A program made the translations under genes and the position numbers. The notes below the pieces were generated by a model. That model made no database searches. It saw nothing but the letters and a program-made list of their open reading frames with translations, and had not been told where the DNA came from. From assembly GCA_014529385.2 (NCBI GenBank), contig CM043959.1, positions 4,029,045 to 4,093,044 of the forward strand: a DNA stretch of 64,000 bases, given 5' to 3'. Each line of letters starts with the position of its first letter. Position 1 is the first letter of the stretch. This stretch comes from Adiantum capillus-veneris (lineage: Eukaryota > Streptophyta > Polypodiopsida > Polypodiales > Pteridaceae). Shown one piece after another: positions 35,702 to 46,732 of the stretch.

Positions 35702-36309
35702 GAGAGAAGTTACTCTCTTTCTCTCTTTTCGGGAGTGCAACCTTCACTCTCTCCCTAGCCTTTTTGCACATGCAAGAAAGCTCTCTCTTAGGAGCGTGAA
35801 GCTCCTACATCAAATTTTATTTCTTTTAAAAGTTGTTAATTTTTTGTCTTTCTCTCTCTCAAAAAGCCCTCCAAATTGAGAGTTAAACCCTCCCTCTCAC
35901 CCTTACTGAACTGCCTAGGACCATGTTCCAATACATTTTACCAGCGTTCGGAAACCTAAGTGGGAATGCTCTCTATCTTCCACAATTATAAAGTTTTGAT
36001 ATTCACTATTTGAGAGTGTTCTTCAGAGAGTCGATTAATAAGGACAATCAGCAGCGCCAATGATTGTTCTCAAAATAGAAGGTGGCATGCAGGCCCTATC
36101 CTAAGCACGCAATCATGCTGGCTGCTACTCACAAGTTGGCATCAACATGTGTACGCACTGACCTTCTAAGCCCATGCCGGCCCTTCTAAGCCCACTGGCT
36201 ATGGTGCACCACAATGAAAGCTTCGTGATCCCTTCACTACTGTACATGTTCAATCTACAATGCCATAGTGTTGCTTGTTTGTCATTCTTTTTCTCTCCGG
36301 AGTTCATGG

Positions 36310-36425
36310 TCATCTAGCCCCAACCTGGACTGGACCCCTAGCTTTGCACGAGTAGTGTGCACAAAGCACCCGACTTGCGCATACCACGTGCTCCGTGGCC
36401 CTGATACTATAGATGACCCGACACA
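36310..36425. repeat. Dispersed repeat related to 33690-33810
   Basis: Shares CGAGTAGTGTGCA, AAGCACCC, TGCTCCRTGGCCCT and TATAGATGAC with the segment near 33.7 kb in the same orientation. No coding function seen in 35.7-36.9 kb. Confidence 0.65.
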
Positions 36426-36929
36426 AGCCAAGGCCATGTTTGGTTTGTGTTGTCCGAACCTACACTTCTTCGAACCTTGGTTTACACCTCACATGAAGGC
36501 ACGATTACGTTTGGCTTTCAACACAAGGCTTCTTAACCAACTGAGCAAGGTTAAGGAAGGTAAGTCCATGCACAACAATGCAAAGCAATGAAAAGTTTTT
36601 CAAATTTGAGAAGCTATGGTTATGCAAAGGCCAGCAACGCTCTTGCATTCAATGCGAAAGGTCAACTTCGACAACAGTAAATCTTCAAGCCAGCTTTCTT
36701 TCAACCAGGGCCAGTTTTTACAACGCTTCCATCACATGTCTAGGTGATTTTTTTTTATCTCTTATCAACTTGTATAATGATAGCTGATACTTGTATAAGC
36801 TAAGCTGCCTCTGCATACACATGCAAACAATTGAGGAAAGACAAACTAGAAGCATGATATTTTGCATAAAAGCAGCAAGGTATGTGTATTAATTGGTCGT
36901 AGATTTCAAGGAAATTTAGCCAAACTGGA

Positions 36930-37110
36930 ATTCAAGGTCACAAGCGAACTTCTGAAAATTGAATCAATCGATCAATGCAACGATACACAAGGTAAGTCAC
37001 AAGGCCTTCCACAACAAGGGCACAAGCGAACTTTTGAAAATTGAATCTATCAATGCAATTATATACACAAGGTAAGTCACAAGGTCTTCCACAACAAGGG
37101 CATCTACAAG
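36930..37110. repeat. Tandem duplication, about 88 bp
   Basis: Two copies share CACAAGCGAACTTYTGAAAA, then CACAAGGTAAGTCACAAGGY and CTTCCACAACAAGGGCA. The left copy is marked by a GATCAATGCAACGATA variant. Confidence 0.8.
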
Positions 37111-37619
37111 TGCAAACGAGTGCCACTACATCTGTCAAAGGTGCATGCAAGGATGCAAATATGGTGGACATAAAACTCCACCGAAGCAGATTTGTTTCTC
37201 TTCCGCAACAACGTACCACACTCTGTCAAGGTGCAACATGCTATACAAGCAGAAGGATGAATAAGTACACAAGTTTTTAGCTAAGTCTTTTGCATAAGGG
37301 AGTTAGGAAATTATGTACAAGAGTGCACATAACATTCCTAATTGGCATTTATTTTACCGAATTCACTTTTTATTATGCTATTTTTTTAGGCATTTATTTT
37401 GCCTCTATGCATGAACAATGACTCATGCATAGTTGAGGTTTTCATTCTTATGCAAACAAAATATGAAGTTTTTTATTAAAAAATCAGTAAGCATGATTGA
37501 CCATATCAACATTATTTAGCCGTTTCTTTATCATTTTACATTTGAGAAAACCATTGATATACTCTATGTTGCTTGCATGACATGTATTTCACTAAATGAT
37601 GACCAACAATACTAAGGTT

Positions 37620-38040
37620 CATGTATAGCTACAAAGGTAGCAACCAAACAAACAGTTAACACTTTTAGGTTTTTCAAAATCTTAAAAGCAAGATTGGATT
37701 ATGAAGGTTCGATAACTACAAGGATAGACATCTTTTCTATGGCATTTGTTATCAACCATAAGATAGCCGAAGGAGACTCGCATGGATCGTCAAGATATCA
37801 ACATTAAATTAAGGCATATTTGACATGTGGACAATTCTCATAGCCTATGACACTAGCACCATATTTTTTTGTGTCACAATGGGTCTTACGGTGCTAATCA
37901 CTCTCATTCTATGAGGATCATTACAATACTCTCTTAATAGACAATTACGCCAAGGTGGTATATTTGGATATGATAATGGTTATGCTTGCAAAAGTGGCAA
38001 GATAGGAAGTATGACAACCTTATGATGGAATATATGGACA
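37620..38040. repeat. Low-copy repeat, copy 2 (empty site for copia)
   Basis: Contains GGCATTTGTTATCAACC uninterrupted at about 37742-37758, where copy 1 has the copia element between two TTTAT duplications. It is the natural pre-insertion state. Confidence 0.85.
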
Positions 38041-38114
38041 AGTCAAACTTTTGATCCCCCTCCAGTCTTTTCTAAGAAAAGAACTAATATTCACTCCACT
38101 TTTTGTCTGCTCAA

Positions 38115-38545
38115 AAGGTGGAGAGGATCAAAAACTTGACTTGGTAACACTATAATTGCATCTAGAGGAGTCTCAATTAGATCTTTCCTTAGCATCATCT
38201 AGCCCCCCATGCGCTAGATTAACAACTCAATTGTATGCATGTATGCATGTGCGTGCGTGCATGTGTGCAAAAAGCTAGATTAACAACTCAATTGAATGCA
38301 TGTCTGCAAGTGCATGTGTGTACGTGTGCGAAAAGCTAGATTAACAACTCAACTGTATGCATGTCTGCGCGTGCATGTGTGAGAAAAGCTTGAAGGAAAG
38401 GGGATCAAAAACTTGACTTGGTAACACTCTGTAATTGCAACTAGAGGAGTCTCAATTAGATCTTTCCTTTAGCATCATCTACCCCCCCATGAGCTACATT
38501 AACAACTCAACTGTATGCATGTCTGCACATGCGTGTGTGCATGTG
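38115..38545. repeat. Compound tandem duplication with 60-70-bp subunits
   Basis: A block starting AGGATCAAAAACTTGACTTG (about 38128) recurs from about 38402, a period near 275-280 bp. Within it, GCTAGATTAACAACTCAAYT followed by GTATGCATG-type runs repeats at about 38213, 38274 and 38335, and again at about 38490. Confidence 0.85.
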
Positions 38546-38552
38546 CGCACAG

Positions 38553-38553
<1 letters not shown>

Positions 38554-38634
<81 letters not shown>

Positions 38635-38640
38635 ACGCGC
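38554..38640. repeat. (TG)n microsatellite passing into (CG/CA)n
   Basis: About 68 bp of pure TG followed by GCGCGCGCGC and ACGCACGCGC, directly after the compound tandem repeat. Confidence 0.97.
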
Positions 38641-38779
38641 ATATAAATGCACCAGAAACTTCAAGCGTTCACTACGACAAGATTATCTTTACCCATTGAT
38701 GCGGATCTTTACCACAGCATACCTTGAAACATGAGAACCCTGATGTCCTTAGGCGCCAGGAACATAAAGCGTTACTTCT

Positions 38780-38841
38780 TCAATGGTAAGGAAGATGATG
38801 ATCCTGAATATCAATCCCCAAAATTTCATGCTGCTTGGGAA
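38780..38841 (-). other. RPS5: Possible alternative 3' exon of the S5 gene
   Basis: The exon ending at 38961 is followed by GTAAGTTCGT, a strong donor. A plausible acceptor (TTTCGTGCAG) precedes 38841. In one frame this gives a hydrophilic ending (PKQHEILGIDIQDHHLPYH, stop at 38782-38780), but that frame needs one more base than the donor supplies. The in-phase reading is hydrophobic and ends at about 38747. The true end is unresolved. Confidence 0.3.
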
Positions 38842-38940
38842 CTGCACGAAATCCTCTGAAGATTCCAGATATGAACAGCACAGGAACTGGAGCTCCCAAG
38901 AACAAGGAGACCCATTCGAGCACTTCCCTTCCACATACCT

Positions 38941-41900
38941 CACAGGACATACGAACTTACTTTCCTGTGTTTAGGATGCGGTTTCCCATCAGCATCAAGA
39001 ATCAGATGACGTTCCACCACTGCACGCCAGTACTTCTCCTCATATTCCTTCGGAGTTTGGATCTGCCAATACAGGACAACGCATTAAAAGCAAAATCAAA
39101 GACTTGAGAAACCTAATACTTTAAAACAGAAACTCAGCCTCTCCAAATCTACAAATTAATCCCATTCAAGAGTGCATCCATATCTATGAAACAAGCAGGT
39201 TGACAATGTGTATAAAATGGTGCAAAACCTACCTGTGTGCATGCCTCAATCTTACAAGAAGAAAAAATCAGTGACCCTACATACTCCGAGGTTAATAATT
39301 GGCACATTCATACCCCTCTTATCTTTGCGATTAAACAAGGCACTCTTAGCCTTGGTAATCATCCTGGCATAGATACACATCACAGCATTTAAAAATAAGC
39401 AATTGATTGTGTGCAACAAATGCCACATAAAAGTTGAGTTTCATCAGCAGGGGAGAAAGCATTGGAAACCAGCCACCAATTCAGCACTTCCCACTTCCCT
39501 GTCTGCCAAGGCACCAAGCCACTCTTTATTATTCGTCCCCAAAGAACAGATCTGATTTCTATTAATGAAAAACTCATGAAGATGCTTGAAGTCGAGCATT
39601 TCTCCAGGGAAGTACAAAACTGATACCACTAGGCTCAAACGCCATGAACAATACAGAAACTAGTAAGCTGCTACAGCTGTTGAATAAACGAGATAAAAGC
39701 TGGAAGGCTCAAATAGAGTGAGGTGAAGGTTATTTTGGGGAGAGTTAGCGACAGAGGAACAAGAATGGTGGATTGACGCTTCAGCAGGAGCTTGCTGTGC
39801 TATTTGCTGTGCATCCCCTGCTTGCCCCTTCGCTTCCTCTGTTCGTGCCCTCAGCAAACCCACCAAACCACACACATCTCCCCCCCCCCCCCCCAAAATA
39901 AAGCTTTCCTTTGGTGCCCCGATTTCTTTCTCCTTTCCCTTCTCCCACATCCTCGCCGCACATTTTTCTCGCATTCCTTTGCAGCATTGACTGAACCCTT
40001 GTATGTAGGCACCCCTTTTAAACTTTCCCGCAAAACTAAATAATGAACATAGCAAAGCAACATGGCTGACACAGCACTTCCATAAATGAAAGAAAAAAAA
40101 AAGAACACAGAAAAACTTTGGACATCAAAAGTAGCTCTTGCATTGCAAATATTTTTGAAAATGTTGTAGAAGTTCAAGGTTCTCAAGATTGATGAGAGCC
40201 CACAGTGATTCAAATGAGAAATATACATCAAAACAGCTCATTACCTTACTCAACGCTAAGAAGGTTGCTTTTATAGTGTTGTATGGATTTGCAGACCCTA
40301 TCAACTGCATTTAATACGCACAAGTCAGTAAGGATGATGAATGACTCACTTTTGGAATTTTGTTGTATGTGCTAGTTGTTGGCAAAGATTTAATTCATGT
40401 GCTTTTAGCTCATTCATGATGATGATTTCAAAATATGTGTTTACAACTAAACTTCATTCATGTTGCCTATTTCCTTCGGTTGGTCCAGAGTATAGTTGAA
40501 TTGAAATAGATAAGACTATCTGCCTCTTGACTTCTCGCTTTGTCCAAATCCATCCTCCTTTTGAGGAAGTTTACGTAACTAGTGAGTTTTAGCCGTCATG
40601 ATTCTTCTCACGAGTCCCAGTTTGTAACTTCAGGTCTTCTGACCATGCAGCTCTAACCCCAACTTCACTTACCTTTGACTTCACAGTTTTTATTCCAGCA
40701 AGTTCCAATATTCCTCTGACTACCCCGCCAGCTCGAAAACCTCCAAGGGTCCATTCTGGCCACAATCGGACCTGTTTGTACGAAAAAACGAGCTACTTAG
40801 TTCAGCAAAGAACATTGTACACGGCCTGCTCACTCTAGCAAGAAACCAACCACATGGCTACCAACGGTACAAACACAGACTCACCACATCAAAGATAACA
40901 ACCATTTTACCTTTGTTTTTTCATATTTTGCTTCCACATAATGGTAAATTGTTTGACCTTTGAACCTTTCAAAGTAGTGCAGGTTGTTCAAAGATTTGAT
41001 ACTGGCCTAAATCAAACAAAATTTGGTTTTCAATAAGCCAGAACACAGAGAGCTATAAAAGAGTGGGCGGAAAAAACAAAACCTCTCTGACTGCTCCAGC
41101 TGCCTTTGGGCCTTTTCCCTTTGCCCATCCAACAAGGCCATTCCCATTTCCACAAATGACAAGAGCAGTAAAACTTACCTCCCCTCCACCCTGGAACCAT
41201 ATTTAGTAAGTTACTAATGAAATGAGAGTTAAAGAGTTTGAAAAGTACTACATTAAAAGAAAATACCTTGGTAACTTTGAATGTTCGGTTAACATCAACT
41301 GTGTGTGTGATGAATTTCTGTCAAAAAAAGGGTGCCAGTCAATGCATGAAAACACTCACCTAAAGAAGAGTGACAAATAACACGGGTATTAGATTGAGAC
41401 AGAAGCTTTCCAGTGAGCAAAGCACAAGAGAAGAAGAAGTGCCTTGAGCTATGCACCATTCACACTGCTCCCTTCCTTTATTTCTCTATTGAAGAATTCC
41501 CTGCCCCTCCATGGTTGCGGTCCTGGATGTGCACCTATGGCAAAGATGGATGCAACTTGACCAATTCCTGCTCTCCCACCCCCCAAAATAAGAAAGATAA
41601 CCCCCACTTTCCTAAACCCTCCTCCCCCTTCTTCTTTCACTGCATGATTAAATAAATAAGAATCCCCTAGCACGATTTTGGGACAACACGCTCCTCCCAA
41701 CCATCAAGTGATCCTTAAATATCCTACATATATGGTTCAATCGTACAACCAAGCAAACACTTTGTTGCAGCAATGAAGATAACTACCCATCCAAACCACT
41801 GCCACTTTCTAAACCATAGGCTTGGGAGAGGGAGACCCACTTGTTGCAAGAAACAAAGAAAAAACACAAAAGATTGGAAATACACAAGCACATAATATAG

Positions 41901-42720
41901 CCAGCGATGAAGCAAAGCATTTCCACTTGGACATGAAGCGACAGGCTCGCTAAGGAGCACAAAGGAAACCTAAAGAGAAATAAAAACCATGGATGACCTC
42001 CAAGGAAACAAAACACAGCTGAAAACAACAAAATAAGTGTAACACGGCTAGAAATACTTTAAGCCTTAAAAGAACCACCCGGTCGCTGTTCAATGGCATC
42101 ACATTGGCACTGCCCTATGTTATCAAGGTATACATTGGACCAAAACAAATGAATCTATCTCAAATGATAGGGGCCATGTCGAAACAGTGAGTGTGCGGAC
42201 AAAAATTCAAATCACAAACACAAAGAACCGCTACTAGAGTAAGAAGAATGGAATATACGCGGAAATCTTTGCACTGGAGCAGTATAATTTCCTTAGCTGT
42301 CTGCCCGCCAAAACAGATTTAAAGAAAGAAATGATTTTATATTTTCCATCCAATACTGGAATTCAGAACGCATAAAATAACTAACTATACCTCTAACACT
42401 TCATCTAGCCCTCAAATAAATACTGCGCAAATTCAAAGCCTTCACCTGTAACAGAATTTCACTTTCTCTACTCTTCATATAAGCAAGTCTCTGTGTTGGA
42501 GTCTCTGGCTTTTCCTCCTCTTCGTCATCATCGAATTGAAACTTTCTGTAATCGCCAGGGGCATCTTCTCTATGCTCCGAGTCAAAACTGTCCCTGCCAC
42601 CTAAACCCTCTCCACCTGGAGCATAATCTCTATCGAAATTATCAAAATTATGAAATGTGCGTTGCCGGCCGCTTCCTCCTCCACCGCTTCCTCCTCCACG
42701 GTAATAGCGAACTCCACATT
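38941..42720 (-). CDS. RPS5: Ribosomal protein S5, organellar (probably mitochondrial), multi-exon
   Basis: Nuclear gene for a bacterial-type S5 (uS5) protein of the small organellar ribosomal subunit. Seven exons can be read on the minus strand with GT-AG junctions: 42720-42446, 41317-41267, 41190-41083, 41006-40911, 40771-40673, 40304-40245, 39062-38961. The first is Gly-rich then acidic (FQFDDDEEEEKPETPTQRL). The next two carry the S5 double-stranded-RNA-binding domain (DVNRTFKVTKGGGEVSFTAL, CGNGNGLVGWAKGKGPKA). The later ones carry the S5 C-terminal domain (NLHYFERFKGQTIYH, VRLWPEWTLGGFRAGG, LELAGIKTVKSK, GSANPYNTIKATFLALSK, IQTPKEYEEKY). The HYFER, TIYH and LWP signatures match plant mitochondrial S5 better than the chloroplast form. 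All six internal introns are phase 0; two are only 76 bp. The first exon starts mid-codon (two bases), so an upstream exon with the start and targeting peptide is missing from this model. If the last donor is unused, the frame ends at 38943-38941. Confidence 0.9.
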
Positions 42721-43400
42721 CTGCAATCATTACTCAAAGCTTTGACAGCAGCTAAAATTATATTAACACACCGAAACAAAAGTACGACTCAAAGCCAATG
42801 TCTAAATCAAAGTGTAAAGCATAACCTCCTAACATACTCAAAGCAAGAGACTCACAAAAATAAAGGAAGAAACAAAAGAATAAAGCAGGCTATCTTAACA
42901 GGCATGAAGGGCTAAAGGCTGCCTGCAAAGACGCAGATATGGCACACAAAATGCAGCAGGAAACAGGGCTGAAAACGCGGCTTGATGGATCAGTTAATGG
43001 GCAGCGATGTGAGCAGTCGATGCGGCGAGGGAATGGCCAAGAGAGAGGGTTGATGACTGCAGATTGTCCAAGGACATGCAGATGCGCTAGCGCTAGCAGA
43101 GGTGCAAGTCAAGCGAGGAACTGGCACTCAACTGACAACGCTGGCAGCAGGAGATGGCTGTGATCTGCTGGCTGAAAACGCTAGACAGAGGAGATAGAAA
43201 AGGCTAGCAGAAGTGCACTCTCCAAAACGTTGGCGCTCCCTGCTCCCTATACTGCTTGTGAACTCTTTAAGACTTAGGTAGGGCAAATTTGGAGCACAAA
43301 GTTATAAAATCAAATCATTTGTGGAATGGCTCGTTGGATTCCTCTAACCTAAAACTACATGCATGTCATGCTAGATGCGCACGGTAGTGTAACAACATCT
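42721..43400 (-). other. Expected promoter, 5' UTR and first exon of the S5 gene, unresolved
   Basis: The acceptor TTGCAG at 42726-42721 shows that transcription starts upstream. Candidate coding exists around 43100-42940 on the minus strand (one frame opens MSLDNLQSSTLSLGHSLAAS), but I could not find a donor giving the one-base phase needed. Confidence 0.3.
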
Positions 43401-43723
43401 ATCAAAACGCTTGAACAATACATTTATTCAAGAGGGTTCCAAAGCTGGAAAACCTGATCTAATGGACTCATCCAGACATGCAAGTCTTGCGAAAATTCAA
43501 TACACTCACAAAATTGCCGGTATTGGTCCTCCTAGGATTCTAGACTCCTATCTAGAGATGGTACAGAATGGGCTCTGGAAGTCGATGAGGCATGTCCACA
43601 TGGCACAAAAGCCATGTGCACGTGACATTGAATCTTGAGCCTTCGTATGGCTCAACTTTTGCATCACAACGTACAGGTCATATATTTAGTCTACCCATCC
43701 TTCCAAAGAGTTGGACCACTTCA

Positions 43724-43727
<4 letters not shown>

Positions 43728-43785
<58 letters not shown>
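43728..43785. repeat. Poly-C (33 C) followed by (TC)n
   Basis: A pure run of 33 C passes directly into about 25 bp of TC. Proline-rich open frames here are repeat artefacts. The rest of 43.3-44.2 kb shows no supported gene. Confidence 0.95.
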
Positions 43786-44218
43786 TCTTTTGAAAACGAA
43801 CATGGCTTAAACCTTGTTAATATTCGAAAATATTACAAACAGACATACTTGGCCAATTACAAAATACGTCATCTTTTGGGACAAGCAATGTCGTGGTTGC
43901 CTTTCCTCTTTTCATGTGTTGCTGGCTATGTTGATTTGTTGTCTTTTGAACTGCTTGAAAAAGGTTAAAACCCAGCCGACTCCCATATAAAGAAACTCGT
44001 ATTTTGATTGGAAAAAAAAGAACTCTGTGAGCACTGTGCCCCATATTGTGGAAGGAGCAAGGACAATTCATTGGTCTTGCCGATGGTCCAAGCTGATACT
44101 TCTATTAATAAGGAGTATAAATATGGATTTCGCAATCAAACAAAGAGACTCTAGACACTTGAATCATTCCAACACCATGATTACCAACTAAAACATCCTC
44201 AGTCTTTGCATGTCAAGT

Positions 44219-44608
44219 TGTGGTGGGGTAAGACCTGGGCAATAAACAGACGTGCCCACGCTGTGTTCTCGAGAGATGAAATCCATTGCAATACTTTCCC
44301 AGGGGCGGGTAGGTATGGATAAAAGGCTCTAACAATCCCTGTGCTTTATGCCTGTCAAACTTGACCTTCAGGCATACCAAGCAACTGCGCACAAACTCGT
44401 CCACATCCTTCTTGAGTCTCGGCCAAAATAAGTATCTCTCTACCCCTTTCAAGGTGGTAGCAATGCCGCATGACCCGTAAAAGGCGGACAGTGGCATTCG
44501 GTTAGAACCTTTTCCCTCAACGGTTGTGTAACACACAACATGGTTTTCTTCATCAAGTAGCCATTCCGAATGGAATACTCCGCTACTATCTCCCCTTTCT
44601 GTATTCAA
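44219..44608 (-). pseudogene. Gypsy integrase N-terminal part, truncated
   Basis: Carries the zinc finger end and linker (FWPRLKKDVDEFVRSCLVCL, KVKFDRHKAQGLL). In another frame it carries PWESIAMDFIS with the first catalytic Asp, after which gypsy homology stops. The remaining catalytic residues are absent. Confidence 0.85.
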
Positions 44609-45300
44609 TTGAATATATCAGCAAAATCTGTTTTGTGGCATACTGACCGACCATATCCTCAAAGTTCCTATGATGTATCGTGGAAATAGCAAGAACCAAC
44701 GGCTTTCGGGACAAAGTATTTGCCACCAATTTCTTCTGTCCGTGCACATGGACAATCGCGAAGTGAACCGTGACAAGATGTTTACCCACCGCATCTGCTT
44801 TTTCCGATAGCTGCCTCCGTGACAAGAAGTAGAGTAAACTCCCATCATCTGTGAAAACCGTAAAATCGGCTCCGAGTAGGTAATGTCGCCACTGAATAAG
44901 AGCATGGATAGCCACCAAAAGCTTTTTCTCACAAAACTGTGTTGTCAATTCTGGCCTTGAGAACAATCGGCTCTCGTAGGCAATGGCATTGGCCTTCTTG
45001 CATTAAGACCGCATCCAGACTACGACCACAGGTATCACAATATACTTCAAACGACTTCTGCAAGTCCGGCAAAGTCAAAACTGGTCCCGTAGTCATTTTC
45101 TCTTTCAAAGTCTGAAAGGCAGTCACTTATGCGGGTCCCCTCGAGAAAGGGACTCCTTTCTGTGTCAATACATGCTAAGGGGAAGCAACCTCTGCAAACT
45201 TTTCAATGAACCGCCCGTAGTACGAACACAATCCCAAGAAGCTTCTAACTTCATGGACATTCTTCAAATCGGGCCAATCACGGATAGTCTCTATCTTGGC
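44586..45300 (-). pseudogene. Gypsy RT thumb and RNase H remnant
   Basis: 45126-44929 carries FQTLKEKMTTGPVLTLPDLQ and FEVYCDTCGRSLDAVLMQEG, the first RNase H Asp region. 44966-44586 carries FCEKKLLVAIHALIQWRHYL, FTDDGSL and KLVANTLSRKP, where the last catalytic Asp has become Asn (NTLSR instead of DALSR). The upstream 45300-45230 stretch encodes the IETIRDWPDLKNVHEVRSFL region in a shifted frame. Confidence 0.85.
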
Positions 45301-45308
45301 CGGTGTCA

Positions 45309-46732
45309 CAAATTGAGATAAATAGAATTTCTCTTATTATTGAAGCCAAAGGATATAGAGAGAAATAGATAGAGAGAGAGAGAGAGAGTGAGAAGATCGA
45401 CTCAGTACTGGGGACCAGAAGATGGGCTGGTCCCCCCCCTTAAAGAGAATTCTTTATTAGGGAGAATCTTTTTACAAGCACAAGAACCGGAGAAAACCCC
45501 TCCGTTCTAAATCTCTGACTCGATGGTCGTTCCTTCCCGTAAGGGAAATCCGAGAGACAAGCTCTCAATCCTTTTTCCGTCTGTACTCGGAGTTGAGACT
45601 CCGCAGACAATTTCCAAATTCCGTTTCTGGAATTCCCAAGCGTAGGCCGAAGCCTTCTCGCTTCTCCTTCGTGATGAAGTACCTGCAAACACACGCAAAC
45701 ACACGACAACAATTCGTATGGCGAATCCACAATAGGTACCTGTCGCTCTTGCGCGAGAAAAGAGACTTCCGTGCTTCGTAGTCTCGCGATCTCTCGCGTC
45801 TTCTGGCGGCAGAGTCTTCTCTTGCTAGCGCTGGCCACCTCCCTTCGGTGAGGGCATGTGGTGCTTTTATAGCTCCTTCACCACGGCACGAATAGCTGCT
45901 CGCGGAGAGATCGCGGCTTCTGTTCTACCCGAAATAGGGAGAGAGAATTCGTTGGCTGGTTTTGTTGCTTTATTTTCTAAGTGGCTGTCCACTTATTAAG
46001 TGGACGGCCGGCATATTTTTAAAATTGGTCTGAACCTGCCCAAAAACTCAATAAAACCTTATAAGTTAAAATCAATGCTTTCACAGCACTTCCCAGGCGT
46101 CCCTGGATGCAACCACATGCACGAATGCAATGCAAACATAGATTCCTCGTGGGAAAGCGTTTGCTCTTCCCGGAAAACTCGTTCAAATTTTCCGCTTTTT
46201 AAGAAAAGCTTCTCAGAACCCATCTTTATTCTTGTGCTTGCGTCTTTACGCGTATTCCTCTTTCCAGTTCGGATTTCCTCTCGACTATGGATATCCCCTT
46301 TCCGATGCACCCGTCACCCACCTTGTGACGCATCAGGAATACCCATCACCTAGTCCTTTCCTACCAAACTTACGGTACAATCCCCTTCACGATGCTCTAT
46401 GTCACCCATCCTATGACGCATCAGAGATGTCCGTTCCCGGATGGTCGGATACGATGGTCGGATACTTCTTCCCGATGCTCCCTGTCACCCATCCGATGTG
46501 ACGCATCAGAAGTACCCGTTCCTGGTGGCCTTACAGATATTCTCGTTCACAGTGCTATCGTCATTACTTTGAATGACGCACTAGGAATACTCTGTACTGG
46601 AATGTCTCCAGTGAGAAAAACCCTCACTTAAAATTTCAATAATTCATTTAGAATTATTTTTCCTTGATGTTCCAAGCGAGAAAACCCTCTCACTTATAAA
46701 TCCAATAATTCATTTAGAATTATTTTTCTGTC
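45309..46732. mobile_element. 1.4-kb insertion of unknown type within the gypsy RT
   Basis: TGTCA flanks it on both sides (45304-45308 and 46733-46737), a candidate 5-bp target duplication. Gypsy RT sequence ends on one side (about 46735) and resumes on the other (about 45300). The ends do not form TG...CA or clear inverted repeats, so solo LTR versus another element type is undecided. It contains a GA tract (about 45361-45388), repeated CACCC/GACGCATCAG units (46295-46590) and a 70-bp duplication at its right end. Confidence 0.55.
46295..46732. repeat. Imperfect tandem repeats with TGACGCATCAG core
   Basis: Four degraded units contain GTCACCCAYCC followed by (A)TGACGCATCAG or GACGCACTAG (near 46310, 46405, 46485 and 46570). 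Two adjoining units of about 70 bp share AACCCTC(T)CACTTA, then CAATAATTCATTTAGAATTA (46610-46665 and 46688-46732). Confidence 0.75.

Noticed and set aside
35517-35702. Leu-Ser repeat frame
   Set aside because: Translation of two (CT)n microsatellites.
38115-38545. Regular repeats that could suggest a CRISPR-like array
   Set aside because: Units are adjacent without unique spacers and the genome is eukaryotic; simple tandem duplication explains them.
39660-40310. Minus-strand frames up to 131 codons near 39.7-40.3 kb
   Set aside because: They fall in the 1.18-kb intron between two well-supported S5 exons, partly over a poly-C/G run, and show no domain.
41449-42031. Minus-strand frames of 78-83 codons between S5 exons
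   Set aside because: Intron sequence: flanking exons join in phase 0 without them, and composition is low-complexity.
43592-43968. Proline- and Leu-Ser-rich plus-strand frames
   Set aside because: Artefacts of the poly-C and (TC)n tract.
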